64,000 nucleotides of DNA. Source: Podocnemis expansa. Taxonomy: Eukaryota; Chordata; Testudines; Podocnemididae. The notes under the pieces were generated by a model that worked only from the letters and a program-made list of their open reading frames with translations, searched no databases and was not told the origin of the DNA. The translations under genes were made by a program, and so were the position numbers. The stretch lies in assembly GCA_007922195.1 (NCBI GenBank), contig ML682002.1, forward strand, positions 930,001 to 994,000, read 5' to 3'. The stretch's first letter is position 1. Each line of letters starts with the position of its first letter. Below are positions 21,557-33,676 of the stretch, piece after piece.

Positions 21557-24500
21557 GAAGTCTCCCCAGACTGTGGCAGTGAGGGTATGAGGCCTCAGAG
21601 CCCGTCACATCGCCTCCACGGCCTCATTTAAGCACTCTGGCACATGCCCTGTGAGCCCAAGTCTGTTGAGCCAGGCTGGAAGACCAGATAAAGAGAGTTG
21701 GCTGAAAGTCAACTGAAAAGCCAAGGACTGAATCCAGCTTCCAGCCCACAAGGAATGACAGCTTCACAATGCACGAGGGGCTGCAGATCTTAAGTCCTGC
21801 AACATTCACTGAATCCCAGCGACATCTCTGTCCAAAGCCACTCTAGGCAGGCTCAGCTGCAAACAAGGCTGATCCCATGTTATGCCAGACTTCTGGATGT
21901 CTAACAGTAATCCAATCAGTTTCTGCTTGTCTGTCCATATCCTTTGTAGGATTCCTGGGAACAGTCCAAAAACTAATGAATGCTCAACCTACAAGGCAAC
22001 TGGGCTGGGTAATCCAGCTCCTCTAGGGGGAGAGGTAACCCTGCATCTCTTGGCATGAACGCAGGGCTCTGTTAGTGTGTGCACGGCTTCCTTATTAACT
22101 AAGGAGGCTCAAAATGTTCCTCTTACCAGATGTTGAGAGCTTGACTCTTTAAACAAGGAATTAAAAAAGCCTTAAGCATGAAATCTGTATAAAATAACCA
22201 ACACAAGAAGCTCTCATGACCCTGACAAATTTAGTTTTATGAAGACTATGCGGCCAGTGCCGACCATCTGAGCTTGCACCAGACATTATCCGGAAGGCTC
22301 AACAAAAGAAACCTTTGCACAGACATGGCTATGCTTTTTATTTTTTGAAGGCATTTCTGGACCTGTATTTAAAACACACTTGTCAAGAAGACATGGATTA
22401 GCCAATTGTCAGGTGAGAATGAAGCACGGATGCTCTGCTTCTCACAAAAAGAGAAGGTCAAGTTACTTGTCTTCCCAAGACACAGTCAGAAAAAAAGGTA
22501 ACCACGCAACCAGTCAGATGGTATGGCTAACAGCCGCGTTTCTCTGCATTGCCTGTAAATCTGGAGACCTGAGAGAATTAGCTAAAGATCTGTTTACTTT
22601 TCACAACCAGCGTGTGCACCATATCAGCCGTTCCCACGTGGCAGTTAACTACTCCAGCTTGAAAGAATTAGCCCCGGATGGCAATGCAACAAGCCACCAA
22701 GCTTTCAATATTTCAGCTTTTAAACGCAAAGAGAGACATGACAGCGAATAGAAGATAAGAATCAGCCGCAGACAACTCACTTGCAGTCGAGGCCGGGACT
22801 CTTGCGTGTGCGCAGGGAGCAGAATGAGCTAGCCCTGTCTCGCGGAGAGTGAGATTCCCCCACTCTTCCTCAACAGCGGCCCGGGGCTCTCAGGAGCTGT
22901 GCCAGCGTGAGAGGTTTCCCAACTTGGATCCCAAGCAAGACTGATAAATCATACGGGGGGGGAAAAATCACAGAGAAAGAGGCAGTTCTGAGAAAACTAA
23001 TGCATGCACGGAGCTACAAACACCAGCTGCTCTCACTGGCAGTGGTTAGCTACCCCTTCAGCCCGCAGCTCAAGCCACCTCCAGACCCACCTTCAGTCTC
23101 CAGACAGCCGCAGCAGCCCCTTGCCTCTGTTTCAAGGAGCTAGAGAGAAAGCAAACCCAGGCTTGGGGAAGAAGAGGCTGAATCAACGCGCTCCCTGCTG
23201 TTGCGCGCTGCAATGTCTGTGTTCAATTAGTGATCTCAAATGCCAGTTCGGAGCAGGGGGTGGGGGAAAGAGAGGCCAACTCCACAGGGAATTGTAATGT
23301 AATCATTTAAGCTGGCTGCCTTGCAAATCACAGAGCTCCAGTTCTGCGCTGGCGTGGCGCCAATGCCTGAAGCACTCTGCAAAAAAGCCTGACAGAGCTA
23401 GCAAGTGTGGCTTGGATTTAAAGGTAGGTACCAGCCCTGCTGGAAGCTGATCCAGATCACAACAAACAATCGGATTAGGCATCAGGCTTTCGGCAGAAGA
23501 GCAACACAGAGACTCAGACGCTTTCTCATTCTCCCAGCACCCCAAATATTCCCCTTTGAAACACACGGGATTGCTCCATTTTCTCTCCCCCTGAGGAAAA
23601 GACTCAGCTGTGAAGGAGTTCAGGAAATGGGGTGCTCCATCAGTTTGCATGGTCCTGCCCAAAGGAAAGGCCAGCCTGGCATTTGAGGTACTGAACGGGC
23701 ACTTGGAGATGAGGGCTCAGCTCCCTGCCCCGCCAGAGGGTCCCTGCCTGGCCTTGGTTGCATACATTAAGCGCACAAAGATTAAGCTTCTCTATGTCTA
23801 ACAGGGATAATGCTATTTGGCCAGGAAGGCTCAGCCCTTAATTAAAAGCTGCAAACTGCTCCAAGATCATCTGAAAGAACGTGCTATAAGAAGCACAAAA
23901 GTAGCACCAAGACTTGGGAAAACTTGCCCCCCCGGCTTGGAAGCTGGGTGAAAAAAAACCACTTTGGGAGCTGGCAATGGGTATCAGCTGGTTCCCCTTG
24001 TGAGACCGTGCATCTGTGGCTTGATGACCTGACGGCCAAGATGAGCGTTCTCATGTTCCAGGTGGAACCAGCCGGGGAACGATGAGTGACTATGAGCAGA
24101 CATTTCCACGGGGCCTGGTTCCTGGCACAAGTGGCTCCAAAGTAAACTGAAGCCATCAGCACCTCCTGCTGGCACTATGACCTGAGCTCACGTGACTTAT
24201 TTCCTATCGTCCTCCAGTTCATTCCCTGCTTCAATGTCTTCCTGGGATTGCCACCATATCTGGAGCACTGTGGTCATTACTGTGCACCTCAGTCCCGGGC
24301 TCTGGGGGGGGGTCAGAAACAAGTTAAAAAAACAAGGAGGCTGGAGAAAACATTTCTATTTGAAGAGCTTCCTTCTATCTAGCAACCTGAATCTTGTGCC
24401 CACCATCTCCAGGAACAGGTGCTGAGCGGCTGAAGCACAACGGAAAAGACCACAAGGCCTGCAAGATGTAGAGGTGGAAGAAGTGAGGGATATTTGCTGG

Positions 24501-24940
24501 ACTGTTTCACTGCAGAAATGCATGAGTAACTGGTTTGCTCAGTAGCTGACCTCCAAGCAGAGACTTTCACAGGGAGTTTTGCAGGGGAAAAAGAAATCAA
24601 AACCACAACACAACAGTCGAGGGAAGACAAGCTTCAATGCACACAGGAGTTTTGGGACCACCACTGTTCTTTCTCCTCATCTCGCACCCCTTCACTGCTC
24701 CCTGCTGACTTAAGAAAACAACTATGGGAAGGATGTTAAACTTTCTGCTTCAGGGCTAAAGATAATTTAACTATTAGAGACCAGGAGGAGACCTAACGCG
24801 GGGGGCAGATTATCCCACACTTTCTTATACCTTCCTCTAAAGCACCTGATGATGGCTACAGTCACGGACAGGACACTGGGCTGGGGTCAAGTCTAGCAAT
24901 TCCCTCCCTGTTAAGTCTCATCTTATTGGCACCCTCTCCG
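21557..24940. other. Single-copy-looking DNA, CpG patch inside; no gene proven
   Basis: The longest frame, about 123 codons at 22380-22751, is basic and His/Ser-rich and resembles nothing I know. A CpG-rich patch with a good minus-strand splice donor at 22775-22915 is listed separately. The remainder shows no recognised repeat. Confidence 0.35.
22775..22915 (-). promoter_or_regulatory. CpG-rich patch with consensus splice donor (candidate untranslated first exon)
   Basis: About nine CpG dinucleotides fall within about 130 bp (22788-22912), against a CpG-poor background. On the minus strand a donor-like CTGCAAGTGAGTTG places GTGAGT at 22780-22775, so an exon could end at 22781. A CpG-rich segment ending in a strong donor is what an alternative first exon looks like. 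There is no TATA box or coding frame to confirm it. Confidence 0.22.
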
Positions 24941-24948
24941 CTCTAGAA

Positions 24949-25103
24949 TAGGCCTTGACAAATCTGTTTCTAGTTGCCATGGCAATCAATTTTAGTAGCC
25001 TCTCACCTAGCTCCACTATAGAAATGTAATGGAGAAGTGCTCTCTGGCAACAAAACGTAGAATTGCTGGTGCCTAGCTGTGAGCCAGTTTCGTCCACCCC
25101 TGG
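24949..25103 (-). mobile_element. Non-autonomous hAT-type element (GGACAAA family)
   Basis: It reads TAGGCCTTGACAAATCTG at the left and TTTCGTCCACCCCTG at the right, the reverse of the 28.05 and 49.99-kb copies. CTCTAGAA occurs exactly on both sides (24941-24948 and 25104-25111). The shared core includes ATGGAGAAGTGCTCTCTGG and TTGCTGGTGCCTAGCTGTGA. Confidence 0.85.
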
Positions 25104-25339
25104 CTCTAGAAGATAGCTCCATACACACTGCGTCCCCACATACTCTGCTAGTCTTGTCCCACCTCAGATATCTGAGTTTTGAAACTTCCAAAGGGCAGCT
25201 ATGAAAGAAAACTAACTCAGTCCTCTTGTCCCACCACTCCCCACCAATCACTTACCTGGCGAGTACTAAATTATGTTCTTTGATTCCTCCCCCTTTCTAT
25301 TAAGATTGTTGCCCAATTAACCCATATACCATGTTGCCT

Positions 25340-25465
25340 AGCTAACGCTGTCTCTGATTCTTCGGGGCAAGACAGTCTTCCTTGTTACCTGCCTGTACAG
25401 CACCTAGCACAATGGGTCCTCAACCCTTGATTTGGGAACGTAGACGCTACCACAGTAACCACCGC
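25340..25465 (+). repeat. SINE/LINE-type 3' tail (CACCTAGCACAATGGG)
   Basis: GACAGTCTTCCTTGTTACCT then TGTACAGCACCTAGCACAAT is the tail type that ends the SINE at 4.45 kb. Only the tail is present here, with no tRNA-like head. Confidence 0.55.
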
Positions 25466-25489
25466 CCATTTCTCCTTTTCTTCCCAGTC

Positions 25490-25860
25490 AGATCTGAAGG
25501 GCGCAAGATACCATTGAGATCATCCAGTCTAACTTTCTGCATAACCCAAGCTAGGGATTCCTTCACCCAGGCATTTCTGCACCCAACCTAATAGTCTTGG
25601 GCTGAATTACACATCTCTTTCAGAAAGCTGCCCAGTCTTGATTTAAAAGCCCCAGCTGAAAGGAAGAACACCAAAATCCCTGGTAATAGCTCCTATTCCC
25701 AACAGGAATAGTCTTTATTCCCACTACAATGGTTAATTATCCTGCCTGTTCACTGGCATCTCATTTCCATGCTGAATTTTACTGACTTCAGTTTCCCACT
25801 ATTGGATCCTGTTATATCTTTGTCAGCTAGAGTCTTTTGCTACCCTAACTTCTCACTACA
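25490..25860 (-). mobile_element. CR1 LINE 3' end, antisense
   Basis: GATCATCCAGTCTAACTTTC, TGCATAACCCAAGCTAGGGA and TTGATTTAAAAGCCCCAGCT follow the antisense CR1 3' region. It continues for about 350 bp into a diverged part near GGTTAATTATCCTGCCTGTT. Confidence 0.65.
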
Positions 25861-26984
25861 TTTGTAATTTGACTCTGTAGAAAATACCACATGAAGATAC
25901 GGGAATTTCAGTCCCATAGCATCTGCAAGGGCCAAATCAACCAACAGCCCAACCTTGATGAGTGGGTACAAGCAGCTTATTCGAATTCCTTGGCCTTTCT
26001 CCAAGACGACCAACAATTCGAGCCAATCACAGCAGTGGCTGTGGACATTTCTTCCCTAATAACTGGACTGAGACCATCATACTATTTTATTTGGCTGTAT
26101 GTGTCCATGAGAGGGCAAATTTCAGCCCTTGCGGAATTGGGTGCCTTTGAACCTTCAGCCTCGAGACAAAAGGTTGTGTAACTCTTCTTGCCCTGCCCAC
26201 ATTTTAAGAAGAGGTTCCCACAAAAAAAATATCACCAGCAGTACATGAAAAAGTACATAGTCTTCCAGGGCACAGATACTACAGAGGCAGAGGAAGGAAT
26301 CTGTTCCTCCGTTTGCCCCCCTCTTCAAATAATAATTCCGCTCATACCAATTGCAGGGCCAAAACATCCTCCTGCTCCTCAGAAGTATTTTGATGAGCCT
26401 CAGGGCCGTGGCCTCTGTGGCAGGGATTAACAGAACCAGAGAAGAGGGAGTGAGCCCCAGAGATAGGGGAACCATTCCAGTTTAGTGGCAGAATTTAATG
26501 AGGAGGCCACGTCATCCTTCTGCGCCATGTCCCCATCTGCAGCCCGTCGTCACGTCCACCAGCGAGCGAGTCCCCAAGCTCCCATCTGCTATTCCTGCCA
26601 ACCATTCTGCACATTATAGTCACAGGTCTCCTCGCTGCCTCCTCCTCCAGTCGATATCCCACAAGGCTCCAGCCTACGTCAGGCATCATTTTGCACGAGA
26701 GGCTTCAAAAGCCCCAGCTGGCAATGGGCCCCTGGATTTTTGTAATGCCCTATAATGGAGGCAATAACAGCGTTTTATCACTTTCCCAAAGCCATTGTCT
26801 CTTACTCATTGTCGGCACCAAGCAGCTTTTGGCACCACACAACGATTCCATACGACGTAGCTTTACACAACATACCACCAGCTTTCAGTCAGGTTATTTT
26901 CTTTAGGGAGGCAGGGGGGGCTTTTTACAAGAGAAAGGAGAGAGGAACAGATTGTGTGTCAGGGTAGGAATCTGAGGCTCCTGA
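25861..26984. other. No gene recognised
   Basis: Overlapping open frames of 60-106 codons on both strands, none recognisable. No repeat assigned. Confidence 0.3.
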
Positions 26985-27061
26985 GTGCTAGCCAACTTGT
27001 CTGTCTCAGTTCCCTTATCTATAAAATGGGGATAACACTGAGAGAGACCTCATTTGCTGAT
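26985..27061 (+). repeat. SINE body fragment
   Basis: TGTCTCAGTTCCCTTATCTA and AAATGGGGATAACACTGAGA are the conserved core of the CORE/MIR-like SINE. The head is lost. It directly precedes a hAT-type insertion. Confidence 0.6.
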
Positions 27062-27069
27062 GTCTAAAC

Positions 27070-27242
27070 CAGGGATTCTCAGCCTTTTGTGGGCTGTGAC
27101 ACACTTGGAGGCGTATGATGACCCTACAGGACACATCAGTCCACCCTCGCCAAATCCAGCCATCTCCCCGGCTCTCCACAACACACTTACTGCTGTGTGG
27201 TGACACAGTAATGTGTCCCAACACAGTGGTTGAGGACCGCTG
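27070..27242 (+). mobile_element. hAT-type element, first of two sharing one target
   Basis: Termini are CAGGGATTCTCAGCC and GGTTGAGGACCGCTG. Flanks GTCTAAAC (27062-27069) and GTCTATAC (27243-27250) match at 7 of 8. The interior carries GTGGGCTGTGACACACTTGG and a late GTGTGGTGACACAGTAATG. No coding frame. Confidence 0.85.
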
Positions 27243-27250
27243 GTCTATAC

Positions 27251-27437
27251 CAGGCGTGGCCGAGCTGTGGCTTGGGAGCCGCATCTGGCTCTTGAATGAA
27301 AAAGTGTGGCTCGTGGAAGAACGGCAGCAAATCAATTTAGTAGGTAAAAGTATATGGCTATATGCTTCAGTGCAGCTCTTGAAGGTTTAATAATCAACTT
27401 GTATGGCTCCTGAGTTCCACAAATTTGGCCACCCCTG
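27251..27437 (+). mobile_element. hAT-type element of a second family in the same target
   Basis: Termini are CAGGCGTGGCCGAGCTG and TTTGGCCACCCCTG. The flanking 8-mer GTCTATAC is identical on both sides (27243-27250 and 27438-27445). Its left flank is also the right flank of the previous element. Internal signature: GGCTTGGGAGCCGCATCTGG. Confidence 0.88.
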
Positions 27438-27618
27438 GTCTATACAATACTCTGAATGTAGACAGCATTTTGGAAGTGCTAATGGTCACCCTAGCATTTG
27501 TCCAAGCAGGCTACTTGAGGGAAAACCAAATGGCTCACCAGGGAGAACTAAACCACCCTTCCCACCACTGCCAGGTTACTCCCTGGCTCCTTAAGAAATA
27601 TGCTTAGAGTCCAGAGCA

Positions 27619-27870
27619 GGTTGTGTTTACACTTAAATCACTACTGTGGTTAACTCACTATGGCAACAGGCGGGGCTCTCCCATCTCGCTAGAATTAATC
27701 CACCTCTCTGAGAAGCAGTAGCTAGGCTGACGGAAGAACGCTTCCATCAATCCAAGTTGTCTAAACCAAGGGCTAGCTCGGCTTAATGACAACATTCAGA
27801 GTCGTGGATTTTTCACACCCCTGAGTGGCACAAGTGAGTGGGCCTAATTTTTTTTAGTGTAGACCTAACC
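27619..27870. mobile_element. Short inverted-repeat DNA element
   Basis: The left end GGTTGTGTTTACACTTAAAT and the right end TTTTAGTGTAGACCTAACC form an inverted repeat of about 19 bp with a few mismatches. It has the TCTACACT-type terminus seen at 17.86 and 54.56 kb. The interior is non-coding. Confidence 0.65.
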
Positions 27871-28053
27871 TGTGTGCAATCACTGTTCTGACAGCTTTAT
27901 ATTTACCTGGGGCGTTTTTAATTCAGTATGATCCCACCAACCTTCAGAAACACACACTGAAAGCTGGCCTTGTCCAAGAAGGAATATACTGGCCATTTAC
28001 ACTGTTCACAGGAACATTTAACTCTTTAGCACAGGGTGTGAAGTACCCTACAT

Positions 28054-28210
28054 CAAGGGAGGACAAAACTGGTGCACAGCTAGGTGCCACCAAGTTTACT
28101 TTTGGTTACCAGAGGCTGCTGCTCCATTATATTTCTGCAGTGAAGACAGGCAACAGGCTGCTAAAACTGGTTGCAATGATGATCAGAAATGTATTATTTG
28201 TTGAGGCCTG
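28054..28210 (+). mobile_element. Non-autonomous hAT-type element (GGACAAA family)
   Basis: The left end is CAAGGGAGGACAAAACTGG and the right is TTTGTTGAGGCCTG. Flanks CCCTACAT (28046-28053) and CCCTATAT (28211-28218) match at 7 of 8. It shares TCCATTATATTTCTGCAGTG with the 49.99-kb copy. Confidence 0.87.
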
Positions 28211-28218
28211 CCCTATAT

Positions 28219-30040
28219 GCAGTTAATCTAAGATACTACACTGGGGTACAAACTGTATACTGGCATCTTTAGCAGGAAAAAAGTATGCTTTAAAAAGAAC
28301 TTTACAGTTAGTGCTGGCTAGCAAGACAAAACTCTAACCAAAAAAAACCTAGTAGGAAATATCTGCCTGGTTTTTCTACATGTTAATTCTGCTGTTTAAG
28401 ACACCACACAGGCTACAACACAGGGAAGTACCAGCTACTGTGCACCACACAGTACAGTACAAAGCCGACTGTCAGCTACAGCAGACTTACACGTCACAGT
28501 GTAGCTCAAGAGACACCACAAGTTTTCCCCTTGGCTTGCAAGCTCTTTAAATGAACACCCCCAGTGAAAGGCAAAATTACTGCGTCTCCTCCCGAGCCTG
28601 CAGCGATGGCGTCAAAGATAAAGTACTTTCTGCTCCCAAGCCAGGCAGGGACCATGACAGGTATCTGGGCATCTGGCGATGGAAAAGGACATTCTGTTTC
28701 ACAAGCCCTGCTGTCATCCGAACCATAAAGCTCTAAATGGCAGCACCGTGAGTCATCACAGCTCTGCACAGGGCTGCATCCAAGGCAATTTGCTGAACAG
28801 CAATGCTCAGGGCCTGACCCTAAACCTGTCCAACTCTATGTTCACCTTAGAGTTTCCAGCTCGTCCTTTAAATTATTCCCCAGTGAAAACTCACCAATTT
28901 GCTCATCCTGCTGTGGTTCCAAGGGAGCCCCGGCTTTCCATCCCAATTGGTTACACGGTAAATTCTCTGGGTCAGCAAACAGTGATTCTCTGGGCTCTTA
29001 TGTGGCTTCCTACCACAGTGGTATAACCTGTCGCCACTAGGACCCTTCCCCTGCAACACACACCTTGCCTCAAATTCAACAGAAATAAATTACACCCCCA
29101 ATATCTACATGCTGGAATTCAGGGCATTATTTCAACACTCGGATGCCAGTGTCTATACGCAACATGATTAGCTAGATACTGCGCTCATCTCTGAGCCAAC
29201 TGGACTTTTCTGGTCTATCTTGTTGAGCTCTTCAGCTTATCAACTGGTTCCAGTGGTTCCTCCTGAGCTTTCTTTCATTCTAAAGCACTTCGACCCCCAC
29301 ACCCAGCCGTCTCTGCATTCTCCCAGCATCTATTGTCTGTGTATGACTCAGTCCTGACGAGCAACATTATCCTTTATTTTGTTCAGCAGTGGAAGACTCA
29401 TTGCTGTCACGCATGAAAACAATCCTCAGCCTCTGACTCTGCTCTGGGCACTGACAGATCGAGCTAGAGTGAGAATGTGACAGCGTTATTTGCAGTGCTG
29501 ACAACAGGAGCAGACAGTGCTAATGAACTAAATAGGCTAGGTTGGCATAATTTTGTAACCAGCCCTATTACAGGATCTGTTCAGTCTTGATAGGACCCAA
29601 AATGCAAATCAGAAATTTATTACCAAGTTGAGCTGACTCAGGAGAACACCATTTTGGCAGTAGCACTTGGCATGATTTATAAGCTAGTCCCCACAAATGT
29701 ACAGCATGCAAAGATGCCTGGACGCAGCTCCTGGAGCAGATTCCTGGTTCTGTCTGCTGCCACGCAGACCACCTTTTGGCTTGATGCACGAGAAACAATC
29801 AGGTTGCTGGTAAAGCGCTCCCTCCTGTACAATGTTTTGAAACAAGTCCCAATTCTCATTACTCATCTATCCTTATTTACTGGTGTCTACGCAGTCCTTT
29901 TTAACCGGTACCCGAGTTCTTGTGTGTTTATCAGCTTTGTTCCTTTCACATCAGGCCAGAAGTCAGTCTACAAATGAAGCCAAGGCCCTGGTGTGCCCAG
30001 CACTATAAAATAGATGCTAAAAGATCAGTCCTGCCCAGTT
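28219..30040. other. No gene recognised
   Basis: Single-copy-looking. A 107-codon plus-strand frame (29654-29977) and an 87-codon minus-strand frame (28506-28769) have no motif that I can name. Confidence 0.3.
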
Positions 30041-30138
30041 TCCCCTATCTTCAAGGCATCTGACGAAGTGGGATTTTCTCCCACGAAAGCTCAAATAAAT
30101 TTGTTAGTCTTTAAGTGCCACAGGACTCATGCTTTGTT
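30041..30138 (+). mobile_element. Penelope-like 3' tail, copy 2
   Basis: Starts TCCCCTATCTTCAAGGCATC and continues CTGACGAAGTGGGATTTTCT, CCCACGAAAGCTC and TTTGTTAGTCTTTAAGTGCC. The 6-bp stem GTGGGA/TCCCAC is perfect in this copy, but ATGC after GCTC is lost. The copy stops after GGACTCATGC, so the terminal hairpin arm is missing. Confidence 0.75.
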
Positions 30139-30147
30139 CTAATCTAA

Positions 30148-30446
30148 GGGTATGTCTACTCTGCAGCTGTAATTTCCTGCACAGGTAGAGGTATGCATGC
30201 GAGCTTTGAACAACCTAGCAAACACAACAGCTCAGCTGCAGCAGCACAAGCGACAGGACAGGCTACTTGCCTCACATACACACGTAAGATCTGACATGAC
30301 TGTGCCTGGGGCAGCTAACCTACCCCACTGTCCGTGTCACTGTGGCTTGACTGCTATTCTCAGCGCACTAGAGCTGAATCCAAGCTAGCACATGCACATC
30401 TACTGGGGTGGAAATGACACCTCTAGCTCCAGCAAAGCTACACCCA
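30148..30446. mobile_element. DNA element with GGGTATGTCTACTCTG terminus
   Basis: The left end GGGTATGTCTACTCTGCAGC follows TAA. The right end near CTAGCTCCAGCAAAGCTACA is a decayed partner of the left end. It begins within 10 bp of the end of the neighbouring Penelope-like tail. Confidence 0.45.
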
Positions 30447-30489
30447 AAACCAGCGATGGAAAGATGCAAGATTGGGGGCTGGCTGGGAA

Positions 30490-30596
30490 TAGACACAGGA
30501 ATGTGAAGTGATTTGCCCAAGCTCACAGTACATCAGTGGCAGGCCAGGGAACAGAAGCTACAACTCTTGACTTCCAGTCCCGTCTGCTGTCTCTGC
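30490..30596 (-). repeat. CORE/MIR-like SINE, antisense
   Basis: GAAGTGATTTGCCCAAGCTC, ACAGTACATCAGTGGCAGGC and CTTGACTTCCAGTCCC are the reverse of the SINE body and B-box region. The strand is opposite to most SINEs here. Confidence 0.7.
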
Positions 30597-31012
30597 CAGC
30601 GCTTCCCAACCTTTTTCCCCTCACAATGTGGCTGAAGGACATTTTCTCGAGTGACGCGCTATAATCCCTGCACTTGGGCTGGCTAGTCTCTAGAGAGACA
30701 GGTTGGGAGCGACATTTGAGCTGGGCATGCTCTGGAGGCTGCAGTGCTCTGGGACCTGCTGAGCAGAACCCAGTTTATTTTTGTAGGACAGGTGGGTTGT
30801 GCCTCCCCCCTTTAGCCTGTGGCTCTGGGGTGCAGTCCTTAAGCCCCTTTACTCATCCGGCCATGGCTGCCACCTGCGTTCTGGAGCAGGCTGCCGAGGG
30901 AAGCAAAAGGTGGCGAGCAGCCACACCAGTACCAAGCTGCCAGTTTTCCATGACATACCACTACGCTATTTGCAACACACCTGTGTCCCAGCACAATGGC
31001 TCCGAACCCCTG
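30597..31012 (+). mobile_element. Possible hAT-type element
   Basis: The left end CAGCGCTTCCCAACCTTT resembles hAT-type termini, and the right end GGCTCCGAACCCCTG is a partial inverted match. Flanks GTCTCTGC and AGCTAGAC do not match well, so the insertion boundaries are unproven. Confidence 0.35.
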
Positions 31013-32727
31013 AGCTAGACCACACTAACCTGCTCATATGCCCCAGAAGACTAACATAAAGAGCAGCTTCCCCTACCCGATCAGCCACCTTTGGTGTAGT
31101 GAGACCCAATCTGAAACACTAAGCCCAATTCTGGCACCTCACCACCATGAAGAAGGGATAAATTGGCAGGGTAGCAACAAACAACAACAACAAAACCAAA
31201 GAGACTAATTAAAAAAAAAAGGATCAAGAGGCTGAGGACTTGGTTAAAGAGTCAATTGTCCATTGGCTACAGAGGGACCTGCCAACTGTATACACTTACC
31301 CGCAGCCGTCATCCTTTGTAGTAACGACTCAAACCAGAGAAAGCTAAGATTTAATTTGAATATCAGGTGTGACAGCTGGCAGATTTCCTGTTACACTGTG
31401 GAACAGGTTCCCCAGAATTGTGTGGGACATGCAAAACTGGACTGGACAATGATCCACTGAGTCTTTGCGTATATTCTCAAGCACAATAGTGCCCCATGAA
31501 ACAGTGTCGGCACAGTTAAAACATGCATACTTATTCCTATGTTTAGCTATGTATAAATGTCTATCAACGAACCTATGGTTTGGATAGGACCACAGACTGG
31601 GAAACACACTACAGCCGTAATTCTCAATCTAAGCCTGGCAAACTGCATCTAAAAATACAGCATTATTGGATGTACGACTTGTGTAATCTCAGTCAGTACA
31701 GTAGAAATGGCTTCTTAAGCAGACAGTACATGTTAAAGCCAGCTGAAAATTACTTGATCATAGTCTACAAACTACAGTCCAACAACTAACGGTACTAGTG
31801 AGTCCTATCCTCGTGTGGAGGAATGGTCGAGGGCCTCAACACATCTTTTCTTTTTTTATGTAAAGAAGGATCACTTCATCCAGTCCTCTGAGTGCCATCA
31901 GGTGGGTATGAGAGACTCAACCATCATCTCTCTTGAGCCACCTATCCAAGCCAGCTAGAACCTGGGGCCAGCCTAACACAGGAAAAAAAAAAATCAAGCC
32001 TAGCTCACCTGAAGGATGGGTCCAATGGAAGAGAGCCAGTGAAAGGACAATAATGGAGCAGGAGAAGAGAATGGACAAAGCAGAAAAGACCTATCCCTCT
32101 TGCAAGTCAGCGTTCAACCTGTCAACTGTGCACAGAGATTTCCATCTTGCCAGAAGGAAAAGCTGGAACTCAACATCCCAGAACATGGTTTGTGCTGAAA
32201 AGAAAGAAAATGCCTGCCTTAAAGCGTATCTATAGCTTCAGAAATGGAAAGAGTTTCTCTTTTGAGAGAGTGGAAGAGCATGTGTGTGGAGGAGGAAAGG
32301 GGGACTGGAGACAGAGTATTATTCACAAAGTCTCCTCTGTATCAGCCAATCAGCATATCTGAGATATCGGCACAACAAAACGGGAACAGCTTTGGCTCCC
32401 TCCCACACTCCTGGCAAGCTGACAGATTTCTGGGCTCTGTCTGGGCTGTGAACCAGAAGCAGAAAGTAGGTTACTGTCTCAGCAGCAACAGCAGGCGTAG
32501 CCACGGCCAGCACTACGAATGACTGGTTCAAACACAAGCAATGGAGCAGCGCAAGGGGACAAGGCAGCCCCCAGCCATTTGCCCAGCTGCTGTGACTGGC
32601 TTGTAACACGGCGACGTTCCTGGGAAACTGTTTAATGCTGCTGAAGATAATTTTTTTTACAGCTTTTTTCTCACCCATGAGCTGATAGGATAATCTCTAA
32701 AAACATAAAAGCAGCCATGCAGCTTAC
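31013..32727. other. Mostly unrecognised; possible small sense CR1 fragment
   Basis: 31340-31450 (CTGTGGAACAGGTTCCCCAG) resembles the sense 3' region of CR1, where a similar GGAA-CAGGTT-CCCAG phrase occurs. No gene was recognised elsewhere in the stretch. Confidence 0.3.
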
Positions 32728-33660
32728 CAATTCCACCTAACCCAGCATCCTCTCCTCTGACAATGCTCCCTGCCAGGAGCTCCAGAGGGAATGAACAGAA
32801 CAGAGCAATTATTGAATTACCCATCCCATGTTGTCCAGCCCCAGCTTCGGGCAGGAAGAGACTTAGGGATGCCCAGATCATGGGTCTGCATCCCTGACCA
32901 TCTTTAGTGAATAGTCATTGATGGACCTATCTAATTCTTTTTTGAATCCAGTTATAATTTTGGTCTTCGCAACATCCCCGGCAATGAATTCCACAGGTCG
33001 TCCGTGGGTTGTATGTAGTAGTACCACCTTTTGATTGTTTTAATCCTGCTGCCTATTTAATTGATTCAAGTTAAGTGATGGGGTAAATAACACTTCTTTA
33101 TTCACCTTCTCCAGACCACTCATGATTTTACAGACTTCTAAACATATCCTCTCTACCTCCCTTTTCCAAGCTGTAAAGTCCCCATCTTTTTAAAATCTCT
33201 CCTCATATGAAAGCTGTTCCACATCCCTAACCATTTTTGTTGCTTGTCTCTCTAATGTATCTTTGCAGAGATGGGGTGACCTGAGCATCACAGAGTATAC
33301 AAGGTGCAAGTGTATCATTGATTTATACAAGTGACATGATGATATTTTCTGCCTTTTATTAACTATCCCTTTTCTAATGGTTCCTAGCCTTGTTAGTTTT
33401 TCTGACTGTTCGTGCACACTAACTGGATGTTTTCAGAAAGCTATCTCCAATGACTCTAAGATTGCTTTCTTGAGTGGTAACAGCTAATTTAAATACCATC
33501 ATTTTATATGTATATTTTGTATTATGCTTTCCAAGGTGCATTACTTTGCATGTATCAAAATTGAAATCACCTGTCTTTTTGTTACCCTGTCACCCAGTTT
33601 TGTGAGATCCTTTGCAATTCTTTGCAGTCTGCTTTGGACTTAACTATCGTACGTAATCTT

Positions 33661-33676
33661 TTATCATCTGCAAACA
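33661..33676 (-). pseudogene. CR1 reverse-transcriptase catalytic motif remnant
   Basis: Read on the minus strand, the bases encode F-A-D-D followed by K-R-L and then I-V-K-S. FADD is the CR1 form of the catalytic YxDD box. It is intact here, while the copies at 8.6 and 57.9 kb have lost it. Surrounding frames are broken. Confidence 0.6.

Noticed and set aside
22380..22751. Coding exon of 123 codons
   Set aside because: No recognisable protein family and no convincing acceptor and donor pair around it.
30597..31012. Confident hAT-type element
   Set aside because: The ends look right but the flanking 8-mers match at only three positions, so it is listed as possible only.
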